Both the position numbers and the translations under genes were made by a program. From Bordetella genomosp. 9 (lineage in GTDB: Bacteria; Pseudomonadota; Gammaproteobacteria; Burkholderiales; Burkholderiaceae_B), in NCBI RefSeq assembly GCF_002261425.1, contig NZ_NEVJ01000001.1:868001-932000 (forward strand): a stretch of DNA of 64,000 nucleotides, written 5' to 3'. This document shows, piece after piece, positions 1 through 10,000 of the stretch. The notes beneath the pieces were generated by a model, which was not told where the DNA came from, did no database searches, and saw only the letters and a list, made by a program, of their open reading frames with translations. Numbering within the stretch: position 1 is the first letter of the stretch; each line of letters starts with the position of its first letter.

Positions 1-501
1 GGCGCCGCTCAGCGACACCACGGTACCGTCCGCGTCCAGCAGATGGCGCGCGGTGGTGTCCAGCCGCCACTCGCCGAAGCGGATCTGCCGTCCGGATTCG
101 GTCACCTGGAAATTGGGCGGCAGCATGCGGGTGCGCCGCAGGACGGCCTTGATGCGGGCCAGCAGTTCGCGGGCGACGAAGGGTTTCACCAGATAGTCGT
201 CGGCCCCCATCTCCAGGCCGAGGACGCGGTCCATGTCGTCGCTGCGCGCCGTCAGCAGCATGATGGGGATGCGCTTGTGCCTGCCGCCGCGCAGCTCGCG
301 GCACAGGACCAGGCCATCATCGCCCGGCATCATGATGTCCAGCACGATCAGGTCGAACGTGGCGCTTTCCAGCAGCGCGCGCATCTGCCTGCCGTCGGCG
401 GCGAAGCTGACGTTCAGGCCGTTCTTCTTGAGGAAGTTGCCGGCCAGTTCGCGGATTTCGCGATCGTCGTCGACGATCAGGATGTGATCGACATGATCCA
501 T
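1..501 (-). CDS. OmpR/PhoB-type response regulator, 3' part cut by window edge
   Basis: This is a DNA-binding two-component response regulator; 167 residues from the start are present and the rest lies outside the window. The receiver domain spans about residues 5-120, with the acidic pocket D11-D13, the phospho-acceptor D55 in LDIMMPG, T84, Y103 and K106 in the LVKPF motif. The start of the winged-helix output domain follows (about 128 onward, RFGEWRLDTTARHL). The start ATG is followed directly by MDHVDHILIVDDD, the usual receiver beginning. The partner histidine kinase is not visible and would lie to the left. The family is clear; the regulon cannot be told. Confidence 0.93.
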   Translation of the reverse strand, partial: MDHVDHILIVDDDREIRELAGNFLKKNGLNVSFAADGRQMRALLESATFDLIVLDIMMPGDDGLVLCRELRGGRHKRIPIMLLTARSDDMDRVLGLEMGADDYLVKPFVARELLARIKAVLRRTRMLPPNFQVTESGRQIRFGEWRLDTTARHLLDADGTVVSLSGA

Positions 502-694
502 GGGTTTTGCCTTTCTGGGTCTGCCCGAGCCGGCAGAGCGCATGATCGCTTTATACCGTCGCCCGGGTCGGCGTTTGTGTCGTACTGTATACGCTCCAGG
601 GCGGGATACAAAAGCGCGGAAAAAACCCCGTTTGCGGGCACAGGCCGGATACCTGGGGGCGCTGGAATGTGGGCTCTTGATACGGGAGACCCCC

Positions 695-1396
695 ATGGAT
701 TTGATCGATCCTCCCCTCGCGCTGCTGGCCGGCGTGCTGACCATCGCCTCGCCCTGCGTGCTGCCGCTGCTGCCGGTGGTGCTGGGCAGCTCGGTGGAAC
801 GCGCCGGGCGGCTGCGGCCGCTGTTCATCGTGGCGGGCTTCGTGCTGGCGTTCGCCGCGCTGGGCATCCTGCTGGGGCTGCTGTCGCATTCGTCCGGCCA
901 AGTGCAGGAAGCGGTGCGGTCGACCTCGATCGTACTGCTGGCCTTGTTCGGCCTGGCCCGGCTATGGCCGCGGCCGTACGACTGGCTGATGGCCCGGCTG
1001 GGCGGTCCCGTGCAGCGCGTCGCGGCGCTGGGGGCGAACGCCGGCAGCGGCAATGCCGGCGGTTTCCTGCTGGGCATGTCGCTGGGTGCGGTATGGACGC
1101 CCTGCGCGGGGCCGGTGCTGGCTTCCATCCTGTTGCTCGCCGCGCGCGCCCAGGATGTCGGCCAGTCCAGCCTGCTCCTGCTGCTGTACGCCATCGGGGC
1201 GGGCATCCCCATGTTGGCCATCGCCTATGGCGGCAAGCTCGTCGTCGGCCGCGTGCGCCGCGTGGCGCGACACGCGGCGAGCCTGCAGCGGGCCTTTGGC
1301 GTCCTGCTCATTCTGACGGCGGCCGCCATCTATTTCCAATACGACGTGCTCGCGTATGCGTGGATCGCCGGGCTGTTCGGCGGCGCCGCCCCATGA
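695..1396 (+). CDS. CcdA/DsbD-type cytochrome c biogenesis transmembrane protein
   Basis: A 233-residue polytopic inner-membrane protein of the CcdA family, which passes electrons from cytoplasmic thioredoxin across the membrane to periplasmic thiol proteins. The two family cysteines are present: C21 in SPCVLP, in the first membrane segment, and C137 in TPCAGP. About six hydrophobic segments are seen. The ATG chosen gives the usual CcdA N-terminus; in-frame sequence upstream looks non-coding. A secreted thioredoxin-like gene starts about 110 bp downstream and is the likely receiver of the electrons, so the two probably act together in cytochrome c maturation or disulfide reduction. Confidence 0.88.
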   Translation: MDLIDPPLALLAGVLTIASPCVLPLLPVVLGSSVERAGRLRPLFIVAGFVLAFAALGILLGLLSHSSGQVQEAVRSTSIVLLALFGLARLWPRPYDWLMARLGGPVQRVAALGANAGSGNAGGFLLGMSLGAVWTPCAGPVLASILLLAARAQDVGQSSLLLLLYAIGAGIPMLAIAYGGKLVVGRVRRVARHAASLQRAFGVLLILTAAAIYFQYDVLAYAWIAGLFGGAAP

Positions 1397-1440
1397 ACCG
1401 CTGAACCGCTGAACCGCTGGAGCACACCCGCGCGGGTGTG
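1394..1440. repeat. 8-bp triple repeat over a stop codon, then an 18-bp perfect palindrome
   Basis: The unit TGAACCGC occurs three times in tandem at 1394-1417, and the first TGA is the stop codon of the CcdA-like gene, so each unit carries an in-frame or shifted stop. At 1423-1440 lies the perfect palindrome CACACCCGCGCGGGTGTG, 68 bp before the thioredoxin-like start codon. It could fold as a 7-bp stem with a GCGC loop or act as a two-fold operator. No T-tract follows, so it is not a standard terminator. Confidence 0.6.
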
Positions 1441-1507
1441 GGGCTCGCGCAACCAGGCATTCGAATCATTTTCCGCACCAACCAAGGACGACCCGAGGAG
1501 ACCTCTC

Positions 1508-2041
1508 ATGCTGACATTCAAGAAATTCGCCCTGGCGGCCGTATTCGCCCTCTCTGCCCTGCCGCTCGCGGGGATGGCGCAGGCCGCGCAGCCGGCGGCG
1601 CAGGCGCCGGCCTTCACCGGCATAGAAAAGTGGCTGAACAGCGAGCCGCTGGACCTGGCCGCGCTGCGGGGCAAGGTGGTGCTGGTGGACTTCTGGACCT
1701 ACACCTGCATCAATTGCATCCGCACGCTGCCCTACGTGAAAAGCTGGCATGAGAAGTACAAGGACCAGGGCCTGGTGGTGGTGGGCGTGCATACGCCCGA
1801 GTTCGCCTTCGAACGCTCCACCAGGAATGTGCAGGACGCCATCAAGCGTTTCGGCATCACCTACCCCGTGGCGCAGGACAACACGTACGCGACCTGGGAG
1901 GCCTATCGCAATGTCTACTGGCCGGCGTTCTACCTGGTCGACAAGCAGGGCAGGATCATCTACACGCACTTCGGCGAAGGCCAGTACAAGGAGACGGAAG
2001 CGATGATCCAGCAGGCCCTGGCGCAGCCGGCCGCGGGATGA
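1508..2041 (+). CDS. Secreted thioredoxin-like protein (TlpA/DipZ-type redoxin)
   Basis: A 177-residue periplasmic thioredoxin-fold protein. Residues 1-26 form a signal peptide (basic start, hydrophobic core, cleavage near AQA). The active site is C67-I-N-C70 inside [13 protein letters not shown], the sequence typical of the DipZ C-terminal/TlpA-like redoxins rather than of classical thioredoxin (CGPC). The cis-proline region is seen in [10 protein letters not shown]. It follows the CcdA-like gene in the same direction, which would supply reducing power. The ATG is preceded by GAGGAG. The last 86 bp overlap the convergent bioD reading frame on the opposite strand. Confidence 0.9.
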   Translation: MLTFKKFALAAVFALSALPLAGMAQAAQPAAQAPAFTGIEKWLNSEPLDLAALRGKVVLVDFWTYTCINCIRTLPYVKSWHEKYKDQGLVVVGVHTPEFAFERSTRNVQDAIKRFGITYPVAQDNTYATWEAYRNVYWPAFYLVDKQGRIIYTHFGEGQYKETEAMIQQALAQPAAG

Positions 2042-2744
2042 GCGCCCCGACGTCCAGGCAGGCAGCCGCGGCCTGGCCGGTGGGCGCCGGCAACCACGGA
2101 ATGGCGCCGAGCAGGGGGGCGCCATGAAGGCGCGCCAGGCGTACACGCAGCGTCTCCAGGTTTTCCTGGCCTAGCGGCATGGCGGGATCGATGCCGTTGG
2201 CGATCCAGCCCGCCATGCGCAGGCCGCACGCCGCGATGGCTTCGGCGGTTAGCAAGGCGTGGTTCAGGCAGCCCAGCCGCATGCCCACCACCAGGATGAC
2301 CGGCAAGGCCAGTGCGCGCGCCAGGTCGCCGGTATCGCGGTCGTCGTCCAGCGGGACGCGGAAGCCGCCCACGCCTTCGACGATGGTGATGCGCGCGCGG
2401 GTTGACACGTCGCGATGGCAGCGCACGATGTGGCCGATGTCCAGCGTGACGCCTTCCTGCCGGGCGACCAGATGCGGGGCCGCCGCCGCGCGCAGCAGGA
2501 AGGGCGTGGACAGCGCGCGCGGCACGGCGACCGTGGCGGCGTCGGCCAGCAGATCTGCGTCGTCGTTGCGCCAGGTGCCGCCGGCATCCTGTTGCGCGCC
2601 CGCGGCGATGGGCTTCATCGCCGCGGTGGACAGTCCGTGGGCCGCGAAGGCGTGCAGCAGGGCGCAAGCGGCCAGGGTTTTGCCGATCTCGGTGTCGGTG
2701 CCCGCCACGAAGTAGGAGGCCTGATGATGCGTCATGGCGTGCAT
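1956..2744 (-). CDS. bioD: ATP-dependent dethiobiotin synthetase
   Basis: BioD closes the ureido ring of dethiobiotin from DAPA, CO2 and ATP, the third committed step of biotin synthesis. The P-loop GTDTEIGKT is at about residues 15-23, followed by MKPIAAG and the [10 protein letters not shown] motif. Two starts are possible: the first Met of MHAMTHH, used here, or Met4 at 2735, which overlaps the bioF stop as ATGA and suggests translational coupling. The open frame is 262 residues, some 25-35 longer than usual; the extra C-terminus (proline/serine-rich, no family similarity that I can see) lies antisense to the thioredoxin-like gene. Confidence 0.93.
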   Translation of the reverse strand: MHAMTHHQASYFVAGTDTEIGKTLAACALLHAFAAHGLSTAAMKPIAAGAQQDAGGTWRNDDADLLADAATVAVPRALSTPFLLRAAAAPHLVARQEGVTLDIGHIVRCHRDVSTRARITIVEGVGGFRVPLDDDRDTGDLARALALPVILVVGMRLGCLNHALLTAEAIAACGLRMAGWIANGIDPAMPLGQENLETLRVRLARLHGAPLLGAIPWLPAPTGQAAAACLDVGALIPRPAAPGPAGSSLPSPCTGLRRSACR

Positions 2745-4006
2745 GTCCGGTCCGCCGCCTGGGACGCCGCCATCAGAGCCGCGCCCAGGCGTTCGATATC
2801 GGCCGGTTCATGCGCCGCCGAAAGCGACAGCCGCAGCCGGGCGGTGCCGGGCGGCACCGTGGGCGGCCGGACCGCGGGCACCCAGAACCCTCGTTCCATC
2901 AGCGCGTCGGCCAGCCGCAGGGCGGCTTCGTTGGCGCCGATCACGATGGGCAGGATGGGCGTGGGCGCAGGCGTGGCCGAGCCCGCCCACGCGGTCCGCG
3001 CGATGAACGCTTGCATGGTATCGATGTGCGCCCGCAGCGCGCGGCGTCTCGCCGCGCCCTCGGTCCCGCGCAGCAAGGCGATGCTGGCGTTCGCGGCATG
3101 GGCCAGCGCGGGCGCGGCGGCGGTGGTGAAGATATAGGTCCGCGCGCGCTGCACCAGCCATTCGATGACCGTCTCTTCCGCCACGACGAATGCGCCCGCC
3201 ACGCCCGCGGCCTTGCCCAGCGTGCCCATGTAGACCATTAGCGGCGATCGCAAACCTGCCGCCGCCACCGTGCCGGCGCCATCGGCGCCGTGCACGCCGA
3301 AGCCATGGGCATCATCCACCACCAGCCAGGCCTGGTGCCTTTCGGCCAGCGCGACGAGTTCGCCCAACGGCGCCACGTCGCCGTCCATGCTGAAGACGGC
3401 GTCGGTCACGATCATTTTCGGGCCGCCGCCACGGTCCTCGTCGAGCATGGCGGCCAGCGCCACGGCGTCCGCGTGAGGATAGATGCGCACGCGGGCCCGC
3501 GACAGCCGCGCGCCGTCGATCAGCGACGCATGGTTCAAGGCATCGGAGTAGATCGTCGCATCGCGTCCCGCCAGCGCGCCGAGTATCGCCAGGTTCGCCA
3601 TATAGCCCGTGGAAAACGACAGGGCGCGCGGGTGCCGGGCGAAGCCTCCGGCGTATTCGGCAAGCGTGTCTTCCAGCACGGCGTGCGCGCGGGAATGTCC
3701 GCCGAGCAGGTGCGAACCGCCGCTGCCCGCGCCATAGCGGCGCGCGCCGGCGGCGATCGCATCGATCAGCACCGGGTGGCTGGCCAGGCCAAGATAGTCG
3801 TTGCTGGCGAAGGCGACCAGGTCGGCGCCATCGATACGGATACGCGGGGCGCATGGCGTATCGGCGACGCGCCGGCGCCGCGCCAGCGCCCGCGACCGCA
3901 GATCTGCCAGGCCGCGTGCCAGCACGTCCGCCGGCGTCATGACGTCCGGGGTTTCGGAAAGAGGATGGCTCATACCGGTCATACCATTCACGTTCATACC
4001 ATTCAT
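2732..4006 (-). CDS. bioF: 8-amino-7-oxononanoate synthase
   Basis: BioF is a PLP enzyme of the alpha-oxoamine synthase family that condenses pimeloyl-ACP or pimeloyl-CoA with L-alanine. Hallmarks seen are [15 protein letters not shown], the cofactor aspartate and histidine in [12 protein letters not shown], and the Schiff-base lysine in [10 protein letters not shown] (about K265). The first ATG has a good GAGG site and lies 26 bp after the bioA stop. The N-terminus [12 protein letters not shown] contains four in-frame Met codons created by a short repeat; family similarity begins only after about residue 23, so Met12 (3973) is an alternative start. Confidence 0.95.
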   Translation of the reverse strand: MNGMNVNGMTGMSHPLSETPDVMTPADVLARGLADLRSRALARRRRVADTPCAPRIRIDGADLVAFASNDYLGLASHPVLIDAIAAGARRYGAGSGGSHLLGGHSRAHAVLEDTLAEYAGGFARHPRALSFSTGYMANLAILGALAGRDATIYSDALNHASLIDGARLSRARVRIYPHADAVALAAMLDEDRGGGPKMIVTDAVFSMDGDVAPLGELVALAERHQAWLVVDDAHGFGVHGADGAGTVAAAGLRSPLMVYMGTLGKAAGVAGAFVVAEETVIEWLVQRARTYIFTTAAAPALAHAANASIALLRGTEGAARRRALRAHIDTMQAFIARTAWAGSATPAPTPILPIVIGANEAALRLADALMERGFWVPAVRPPTVPPGTARLRLSLSAAHEPADIERLGAALMAASQAADRTCTP

Positions 4007-4032
4007 AAAGGACCTCGAAGAACCTTATCCAT

Positions 4033-5391
4033 TCAGGCGTGGCGCGGATCCAGGCTGCGCGCCAGCGCCTGCACGGTGGCGGATGCCAGCCCGGCGATTT
4101 CCTGCGTATCCAGCACATAAGGCGGCATCAGGTAGACCGTGCGGCCGATGGGGCGCAACAAGGCGCCGGCTTCCAGCGCATGGCGGGCATAGCGGCGCGC
4201 GAAACCCGGGTCCGTCCGCGCGTCGCCCCGCACGTCGAACGCCAGGATGGCGCCGCAACGGCGCAGGTGCGCGACATCGTCGTGCGAGGCGAGATCGGCC
4301 AGCGCGGCCGCCAGGGCATCGAAGCGCGCGTGGTTGCCGGCCAGCACATTCTGCCGGTCGAACAGGTCCAGCGTGGCCAGGGCGGCGCGGCAGGCCAGCG
4401 GATTGCCGGTGTAGGAGTGCGAATGCAGAAAACCGCGCGCGACATCGTCGTCGTAGAAAGCGTCATGGACGCGATCGCTGCAGAGCACGACCGACAGGGG
4501 CAGGTAACCGCCGGTGATGCCCTTGGACAGGCAGAGCAGATCCGGCCGGATGCCGGCCTGCTCGTGGGCGAAGAAGCTGCCCGTGCGGCCGAAGCCCACC
4601 GCGATCTCATCGGCGATCAGGTGCACGTCGTGCCGATCGCACAGCGCACGCAGGCCACGCAGGTAAGCCGGGTCGTGCATCGCCATGCCCGCCGCGCACT
4701 GCACGAGCGGCTCGACGATGATCGCCGCGATCGACGCGCCGCGCGTCTCGAACAGGGCGGCGACGTCCGCCAGCGCGCGGGCCGCCACGTCGGCGGCGGT
4801 TTCGCCGGGCGCGGCCTGCCTGGCGTCCGGCGATGCGACCTTGTGCGCCTGCCGCAGCAGGGGCCCATAGGCGTCGCGGAACAGGGCGACGTCGGTGACG
4901 CCCAGGGCGCCCAGCGTTTCGCCGTGATAGCCGTGTTCCATACAGGCGAACTCCCGCTTGTCCGGGCGGCCGCCGTTGCGCCAGAAATGGAAGCTCATTT
5001 TCAGCGCGATCTCGACCGCCGACGCGCCATCGGAAGCGAAGAAGGCGTGGCCCAGCGCGCCGTCCGTGCGCGCGGAAAGGCGCTCCGCCAGCGCCACCGC
5101 GGGCTCGTGCGTGCACCCCGCCAACATGGCGTGCTCCAGCGTCGCCAGCTGATCGACCAGCGCGGCATTGATCGCCGGATGCGCATGGCCGAACAGGTTC
5201 ACCCACCACGAACTGATGCCATCCAGGTAGCGGCGTCCGTCGGCGTCATATAGCCACGCGCCCGCGCCCCGCGCGATCGGCAATAGCGGGCTGCGTTCGT
5301 GATGCTTCATCTGCGTGCAGGGATGCCATACCGCGCGCAGGCTGCGGGCCACCAGCGCATCGCCCCGCGAGGGCTCCGCTATACCTTGCAT
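4033..5391 (-). CDS. bioA: Adenosylmethionine-8-amino-7-oxononanoate transaminase
   Basis: BioA is a class-III PLP aminotransferase that makes 7,8-diaminopelargonic acid with S-adenosylmethionine as amino donor. The product is 452 residues. It shows [11 protein letters not shown] near the N-terminus, the [10 protein letters not shown] substrate-binding stretch, the [12 protein letters not shown] motif and the PLP lysine K290 in [13 protein letters not shown]. The ATG at 5391 overlaps the end of bioB by 13 bp. The frame stays open much further upstream, but that part is only an out-of-frame shadow of bioB. Third gene from the end of the bioB-bioA-bioF-bioD unit. Confidence 0.96.
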   Translation of the reverse strand: MQGIAEPSRGDALVARSLRAVWHPCTQMKHHERSPLLPIARGAGAWLYDADGRRYLDGISSWWVNLFGHAHPAINAALVDQLATLEHAMLAGCTHEPAVALAERLSARTDGALGHAFFASDGASAVEIALKMSFHFWRNGGRPDKREFACMEHGYHGETLGALGVTDVALFRDAYGPLLRQAHKVASPDARQAAPGETAADVAARALADVAALFETRGASIAAIIVEPLVQCAAGMAMHDPAYLRGLRALCDRHDVHLIADEIAVGFGRTGSFFAHEQAGIRPDLLCLSKGITGGYLPLSVVLCSDRVHDAFYDDDVARGFLHSHSYTGNPLACRAALATLDLFDRQNVLAGNHARFDALAAALADLASHDDVAHLRRCGAILAFDVRGDARTDPGFARRYARHALEAGALLRPIGRTVYLMPPYVLDTQEIAGLASATVQALARSLDPRHA

Positions 5392-6380
5392 GACGCGTCC
5401 CCGCCGCGCATGCCCAGCCGGGCCAGCAGCTGGCGGTCGGCGTCGACACGCGGATTGCCGGTGGTCAGCAGCGCGTCGCCGTAGAACATGGAGTTGGCGC
5501 CCGCCAGGAAGCAGAGCGCCTGGGTCGCATCGTCCATCTGCTCGCGGCCGGCGGACAGCCGCACCACCGCGCGCGGCATGGCGATGCGCGCCACGGCGAC
5601 TGTGCGCACGAACTCGAAGGGATCCAGCGGCGCCGACCCGTGCAAGGGCGTGCCGGCGATGCGCATCAGGCCGTTGACGGGCACCGATTCGGGATAAGGA
5701 TCCAGATTGGCCAGTTGGGCGATCAGGCCGGCCCGCACCGTGCGGTCCTCCCCCATGCCGACGATGCCGCCGCAGCACACCTTGATGCCGGCCTCGCGCA
5801 CGCACCGCAGGGTGTCGAGCCGGTCCTGGTAGGTGCGCGTGGTGACGACGTTGCCGTAGAACTCGGGCGAGGTGTCCAGGTTGTGGTTGTAGTAGTCCAG
5901 GCCGGCGTCGGCGAGCTCGCGCGCATGCGGCGCGTCCAGCATGCCCAGGGTCACGCAGGTTTCCAGTCCCAGCGCCTTGACGCCGGCGACCATGCGCGCG
6001 ACCGCGGCAACCTGGCGCGGCTTGGGGGATCGCCAAGCGGCCCCCATGCAGAAGCGGCGCGCCCCCGCCGCCTGCGCGGCGCGCGCCGCTGCCAGGACCT
6101 GTTCCAGTTCCATCAAGGGCTGCGCCTTGAGCCCGGTGTCGTGATGCGCCGATTGCGAGCAATAGCCGCAATCTTCCGGACAGCCCCCGGTCTTGATGGA
6201 CAACAGGCTGGAGAGCTGGATTTCGGTCGGATCGAAGTGGGCGCGATGAACCCCCTGCGCGCGATACAGCAGTTCGGAGAAGGGCAGGTCGAAGAGCGTG
6301 GCGACGCTCGCGTTGGACCAGGGACCTTGCGCCCGCGGTTGCGGACGCCCAGGCGGGGCGATGGTCTGGATAGTGGACAT
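5379..6380 (-). CDS. bioB: Biotin synthase
   Basis: BioB is a radical-SAM enzyme that inserts sulfur into dethiobiotin. The 333-residue product has the [4Fe-4S] motif C67-P-E-D-C71-G-Y-C74 and the later cysteines and arginine of the [2Fe-2S] cluster region ([39 protein letters not shown]). Start chosen at [10 protein letters not shown] because GGAG sits 6-7 bases upstream; an in-frame extension of 24 residues upstream looks non-coding. It is the promoter-proximal gene of the biotin operon, and all four genes overlap or nearly touch. Confidence 0.97.
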   Translation of the reverse strand: MSTIQTIAPPGRPQPRAQGPWSNASVATLFDLPFSELLYRAQGVHRAHFDPTEIQLSSLLSIKTGGCPEDCGYCSQSAHHDTGLKAQPLMELEQVLAAARAAQAAGARRFCMGAAWRSPKPRQVAAVARMVAGVKALGLETCVTLGMLDAPHARELADAGLDYYNHNLDTSPEFYGNVVTTRTYQDRLDTLRCVREAGIKVCCGGIVGMGEDRTVRAGLIAQLANLDPYPESVPVNGLMRIAGTPLHGSAPLDPFEFVRTVAVARIAMPRAVVRLSAGREQMDDATQALCFLAGANSMFYGDALLTTGNPRVDADRQLLARLGMRGGDASCKV

Positions 6381-6480
6381 GCGGGACTCCCGGCGGCTAG
6401 GAAAAAACGGCCGCATCGTAGGAAGGAGAGTCCCGGCGTGCAATCGCGCCAATTGGCCGTCGTTGGCAGCCTGTTGCCTA

Positions 6481-6496
6481 CAACTCCGGGGAGTTG
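6481..6496. promoter_or_regulatory. Inverted repeat in the bioB-YciI divergent promoter region
   Basis: CAACTCC-GG-GGAGTTG is a perfect 7-bp inverted repeat about 100 bp upstream of bioB, in the 275-bp region between two divergent genes. Further GTTGCC/GGCAAC copies surround it. It does not match the E. coli BirA operator half-site (TTGTAAACC) or the BioR box known to me. It may be an operator for another regulator or simply a hairpin. Confidence 0.4.
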
Positions 6497-6655
6497 CCCG
6501 GCGTAGGGGCCAGGACGCGCATAACTCGCCGGCAACCGCGTCTGGCGCTTGTGCCCGAGATTATTGTTTCAAGATGTTCCTGTCGGGGCAGGCAGGGCCC
6601 CGCGCCGGCGCGTCCCAGGTCTACAGTGCAGTCCACCGACACAAGGAGAATCCCC

Positions 6656-6958
6656 GTGCTCTATGCGATCCACATGCTCGACAAACCCGGCGTCACGGAA
6701 ATCCGCACGCGTATCCGGCCCGAGCATCGGGCCTATCTGGCGACCAAGGCCGACCAGATGGCCTTCGCCGGGCCGCTGCTGGCGGACGACGGCGAAACCA
6801 TGATCGGCAGCCTGCTGGTCATCGACTTTCCGTCCCGCGACGCGGCGGAACAGTGGCTGCGCGACGAGCCCTTCACCCGCCACGGCGTGTACGGCTCGAC
6901 GTCGGTCCACGCCTTCGTCAATCTGTGGCCGCAGAAGGTGGGCTTCCCGGCCGGTTGA
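6656..6958 (+). CDS. YciI-like protein
   Basis: A 100-residue cytoplasmic protein of the YciI/YCII superfamily (ferredoxin-like alpha+beta fold). It has the family start LYAIHMLDKPG, the conserved region with R-x-x-H (RIRPEHRAYLA), GPLLADDGETMIGSLLVIDF and the C-terminal aromatic HAFVNLWPQKVGFPAG. Start is GTG, 7-8 bases after AAGGAG. The family includes putative enzymes with a His/Asp pair, but most members have no known reaction. It is transcribed away from the biotin operon; a link to biotin is not shown. Confidence 0.88.
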   Translation: MLYAIHMLDKPGVTEIRTRIRPEHRAYLATKADQMAFAGPLLADDGETMIGSLLVIDFPSRDAAEQWLRDEPFTRHGVYGSTSVHAFVNLWPQKVGFPAG

Positions 6959-7005
6959 ATCGGGCCGGCCTCGGTGATCCGCCGTTCCCCGGCGCCATGC
7001 CGGAC

Positions 7006-10000
7006 TCAGAACGGAACCATCACCTTCAGCGACCCGCTATGGCTCTTGGTGTGCTGCGCGAATTCCCCATCGTATTGCAGCCGGAAGTCCACGCCCTTGG
7101 CGGTCGCGACCTGCAGGCCCGCGCCGACGCGCCCGATGACGTCGTCGATCGGCAGAGACGTCGTGAATGAACCGGTGCCCGCCGGCGCGCCTTGCAGGCG
7201 TGCATTGGCATCCCAGCTGTTCTGCGTCAGGAAGGTCACGCCCATATAGGCGAAGGGCCGCATCACCGCGCCGTTCGGCAGCTCCGAGCGCCCGCCGATT
7301 TCGATCATCGGCGAGAAGCCCATGATGAACTGGTGGCTGCTGTCCACCGACAGGCCCAGCGCGTTGCCGCCGGATTCGGAGTAGGAAGACATGCGCGTGT
7401 AGTTGGCGTCGAAGTCCAGGTAGGGCTTCACGTATACCCGGTCGAAGCTGAACGTGCGCGCCGCGCGCAGGCGCAGGCCGAAGCTGTACATGTCGGGATC
7501 GCTCTTCAGCGTGTCCTGATAGCCCGGGACCGTGATGTCGCGGTTCATGCGGTACGAGCCGTAGCCCCCGCCCAGCGCGCCGGAAAACGTCCAATCGCCG
7601 CTCTGGCGCTTCAGCACCAGCCCGGCGTAGCCGCTGTCGCCGTTGCCGTTCAAGCGGCCGCTGTCGCCCTTCAGGTCATTGTTCTGATAGGCCATCGATG
7701 CGCCCAGGAACCAGCCCGGGCTGACTTCGCGCTGTCCGCCGAACTGATACGTCACGCTGTCGTAGTCGAAGTCCGAGCTGCCTCGGCTGCCGTCCTGCGT
7801 GGTCGAGCGGCCCGACACCAGGCCCCAGAAGCAGTTCTGTTCCCCGGTCATCGCATCGACGCCCGTGAACGTGGGGCAGGACATCATGTTGCCCGTGAAC
7901 TGTCCCAGCGCCGCCATCGACTGGGCGGCGGGCGCGATGGCCGCGCCGGGCGACAGGCTGTCGACGTTGCCGCGATAGGCGCCGCCGCCCACGCGCGATG
8001 CCAGGTCCAACTGCGCGAACAGCGGGGCCAGCGCGGCGTTGCCGCCCGCGTCCCAGATGCGCTGCAACTGGCCCGCGATCCGGCTCTGGTTGCCCGACAG
8101 ATCCATGGACGGCGCATTGAAGTTCGCCGAGTCGGCGCGCACCTGGTAGGTCTGGCCGTTCTGCCGCACGCCGTAATCGATGATCGGGCTGTCCACGGCC
8201 TGCAGCGACCCTTGCGTCTGGCCTTGCACCGTCAGCACCGTCAGGTCGCGATTGGGCAGCAGGGCGCTGGGCACCACGTCCACGGCGCCCGCCAGCGATG
8301 CATTGCCTTGCACGACCAGGCTGTCGGATTTCAATGCGCTGAAATCGGCGTCCGCGCGGATCACGCCGGTGGGACGCTGGATGAAGCTGCCGGTGATGGT
8401 CAGTGCGTTGAACTGCCCCGGCGCGCCGAGCACCAGCAACCCGTCGTTGTTGACGTCGGCCTGGTACACCGCGGCGTTGGTCAGGGTTCCGCCTTGCAGG
8501 TTGTTGATCGTGCAGGCGCCGGTGCCATCGGCGTTTTCGCACATGGCGCTGCCGCTGATGGTGCCGCTGTTGTTCACGGTCAGCACCGAACCGTAGCCGG
8601 TGCCGGCCTCGCCGTCGTAGCGTATCGCCACGCCGGAAGCCGCGCTCAGGCTGCCACCCACGGCCACGTTCATCACGTTCTGCTTGCCGTTGGCGATCCA
8701 TACCGCCGAGGCATTCGACCCTGAGCCGCCTTGTACCGCGCCATTGACGTTCACCGTGACGGTACTGTCGTCGCCGGAGCCCAGGCTTTGCGCGAATATC
8801 CCGGTCGAGCCCGCGCCGGTTGCCGTGATCGTGCCGGACTGGTTCACGGTGACGGCGCTGCCGATGACGCTGGACTGCGGGTTGTTGGTGCCGGCAAACC
8901 CATTGGTGGCGCTGCCGCCGAGCCCGCCTCCGCCGCCGATGGATTGCGCCACGATGCCGAAGGCATTGCTGCCGGACGTCGTCAGCGTTCCATTGACCGT
9001 GACGGAAACCGATTCGCCGCTACCGGAGGCGCTGGGCTGCCGGGTCGGCACGCCCCAGGCCGTCGGATCCAGCTGTATGCCCTTGGCGGTGTCGCCGACG
9101 ATGCCGCCGCCGCCGCCGATCGATTGCGCCACGATGGCATGGGCGCCGTCGCCTCGCGTGTTGACGCCCCCGCCCGTGATGTTCAGGTTGACCACACCAC
9201 CGTTGCCCGTCTGGCCGCCCAGGCTGATGCCGCTGATGCTGCTGGCCGCGCCGCTGGTGGCGATGCCGCCGCCGCCGCCGATGGACTGGGCCACCACGCC
9301 GATGGCGCGCGCGCCGTAAGTGTTCATGCCCAGGCCGGTCGAGACCGTGATGGTCCCGCCGTTGCCGGTGGCGCCGTTCTGGCCGCCCAGGGTGAGGTTG
9401 AGCTGGCGGCCGCTGGAGGTCGCCGTGTCGGATGTGCCGGACATGCCGATGCCGCCGCCGGCGCCTATCGATTGCAGGACCAGGCCATACGCGCTGTCGC
9501 CGTGCGTCGAGATATTCGCCCAGCTGGCCTGGTTCACGGTGATGTTGCCGCCATTGCCGCCGTTGCCGCCGTTGCGGCCGACGGTGAGAGTGCCGTTGAC
9601 CAGGGGCGAGCCGGAAGCCCCCACGCCGCCGCCGCCGCCGATGGACTGCAGCACCACGCCATGCGCGCCGAAGCCGTTGGTATTGAACAGGTTGCCGTTG
9701 TGGTTGGTGGCGAAGTTGTCGTCGAAATACGCCACGATATCGCCGCCCGCGCCGCCTGATCCGCCCTTGCCGCCCACCGACAGCGTCAGGTGCGACGAGG
9801 AACTGCTGGACGAGGTGGTCGACGCCCCGCCTTGTCCGCCGCCGCCGCCTATCGATTGCAGCAGCACCGCGTCGGCGTAATCGCCGTAGGTATTGATCTG
9901 CGAGCCCAGGCTGGCTGCGGTGGTGCTGCTGCCGATTGCGCCGCCGTTGCCGCCATTGCCGCCGGTGCCGCCGACACCCAGGTTCAATTCGTAGCTGGTG

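Noticed and set aside
5392..6171. 260-codon upstream extension of bioA
   Set aside because: It is an out-of-frame reading of bioB; the real bioA start overlaps the bioB end and starts with a BioA-like N-terminus.
7192..8724. Plus-strand frame of 510 codons inside the autotransporter barrel region
   Set aside because: Antisense shadow of the autotransporter; composition is unlike a protein and no family motif is seen.
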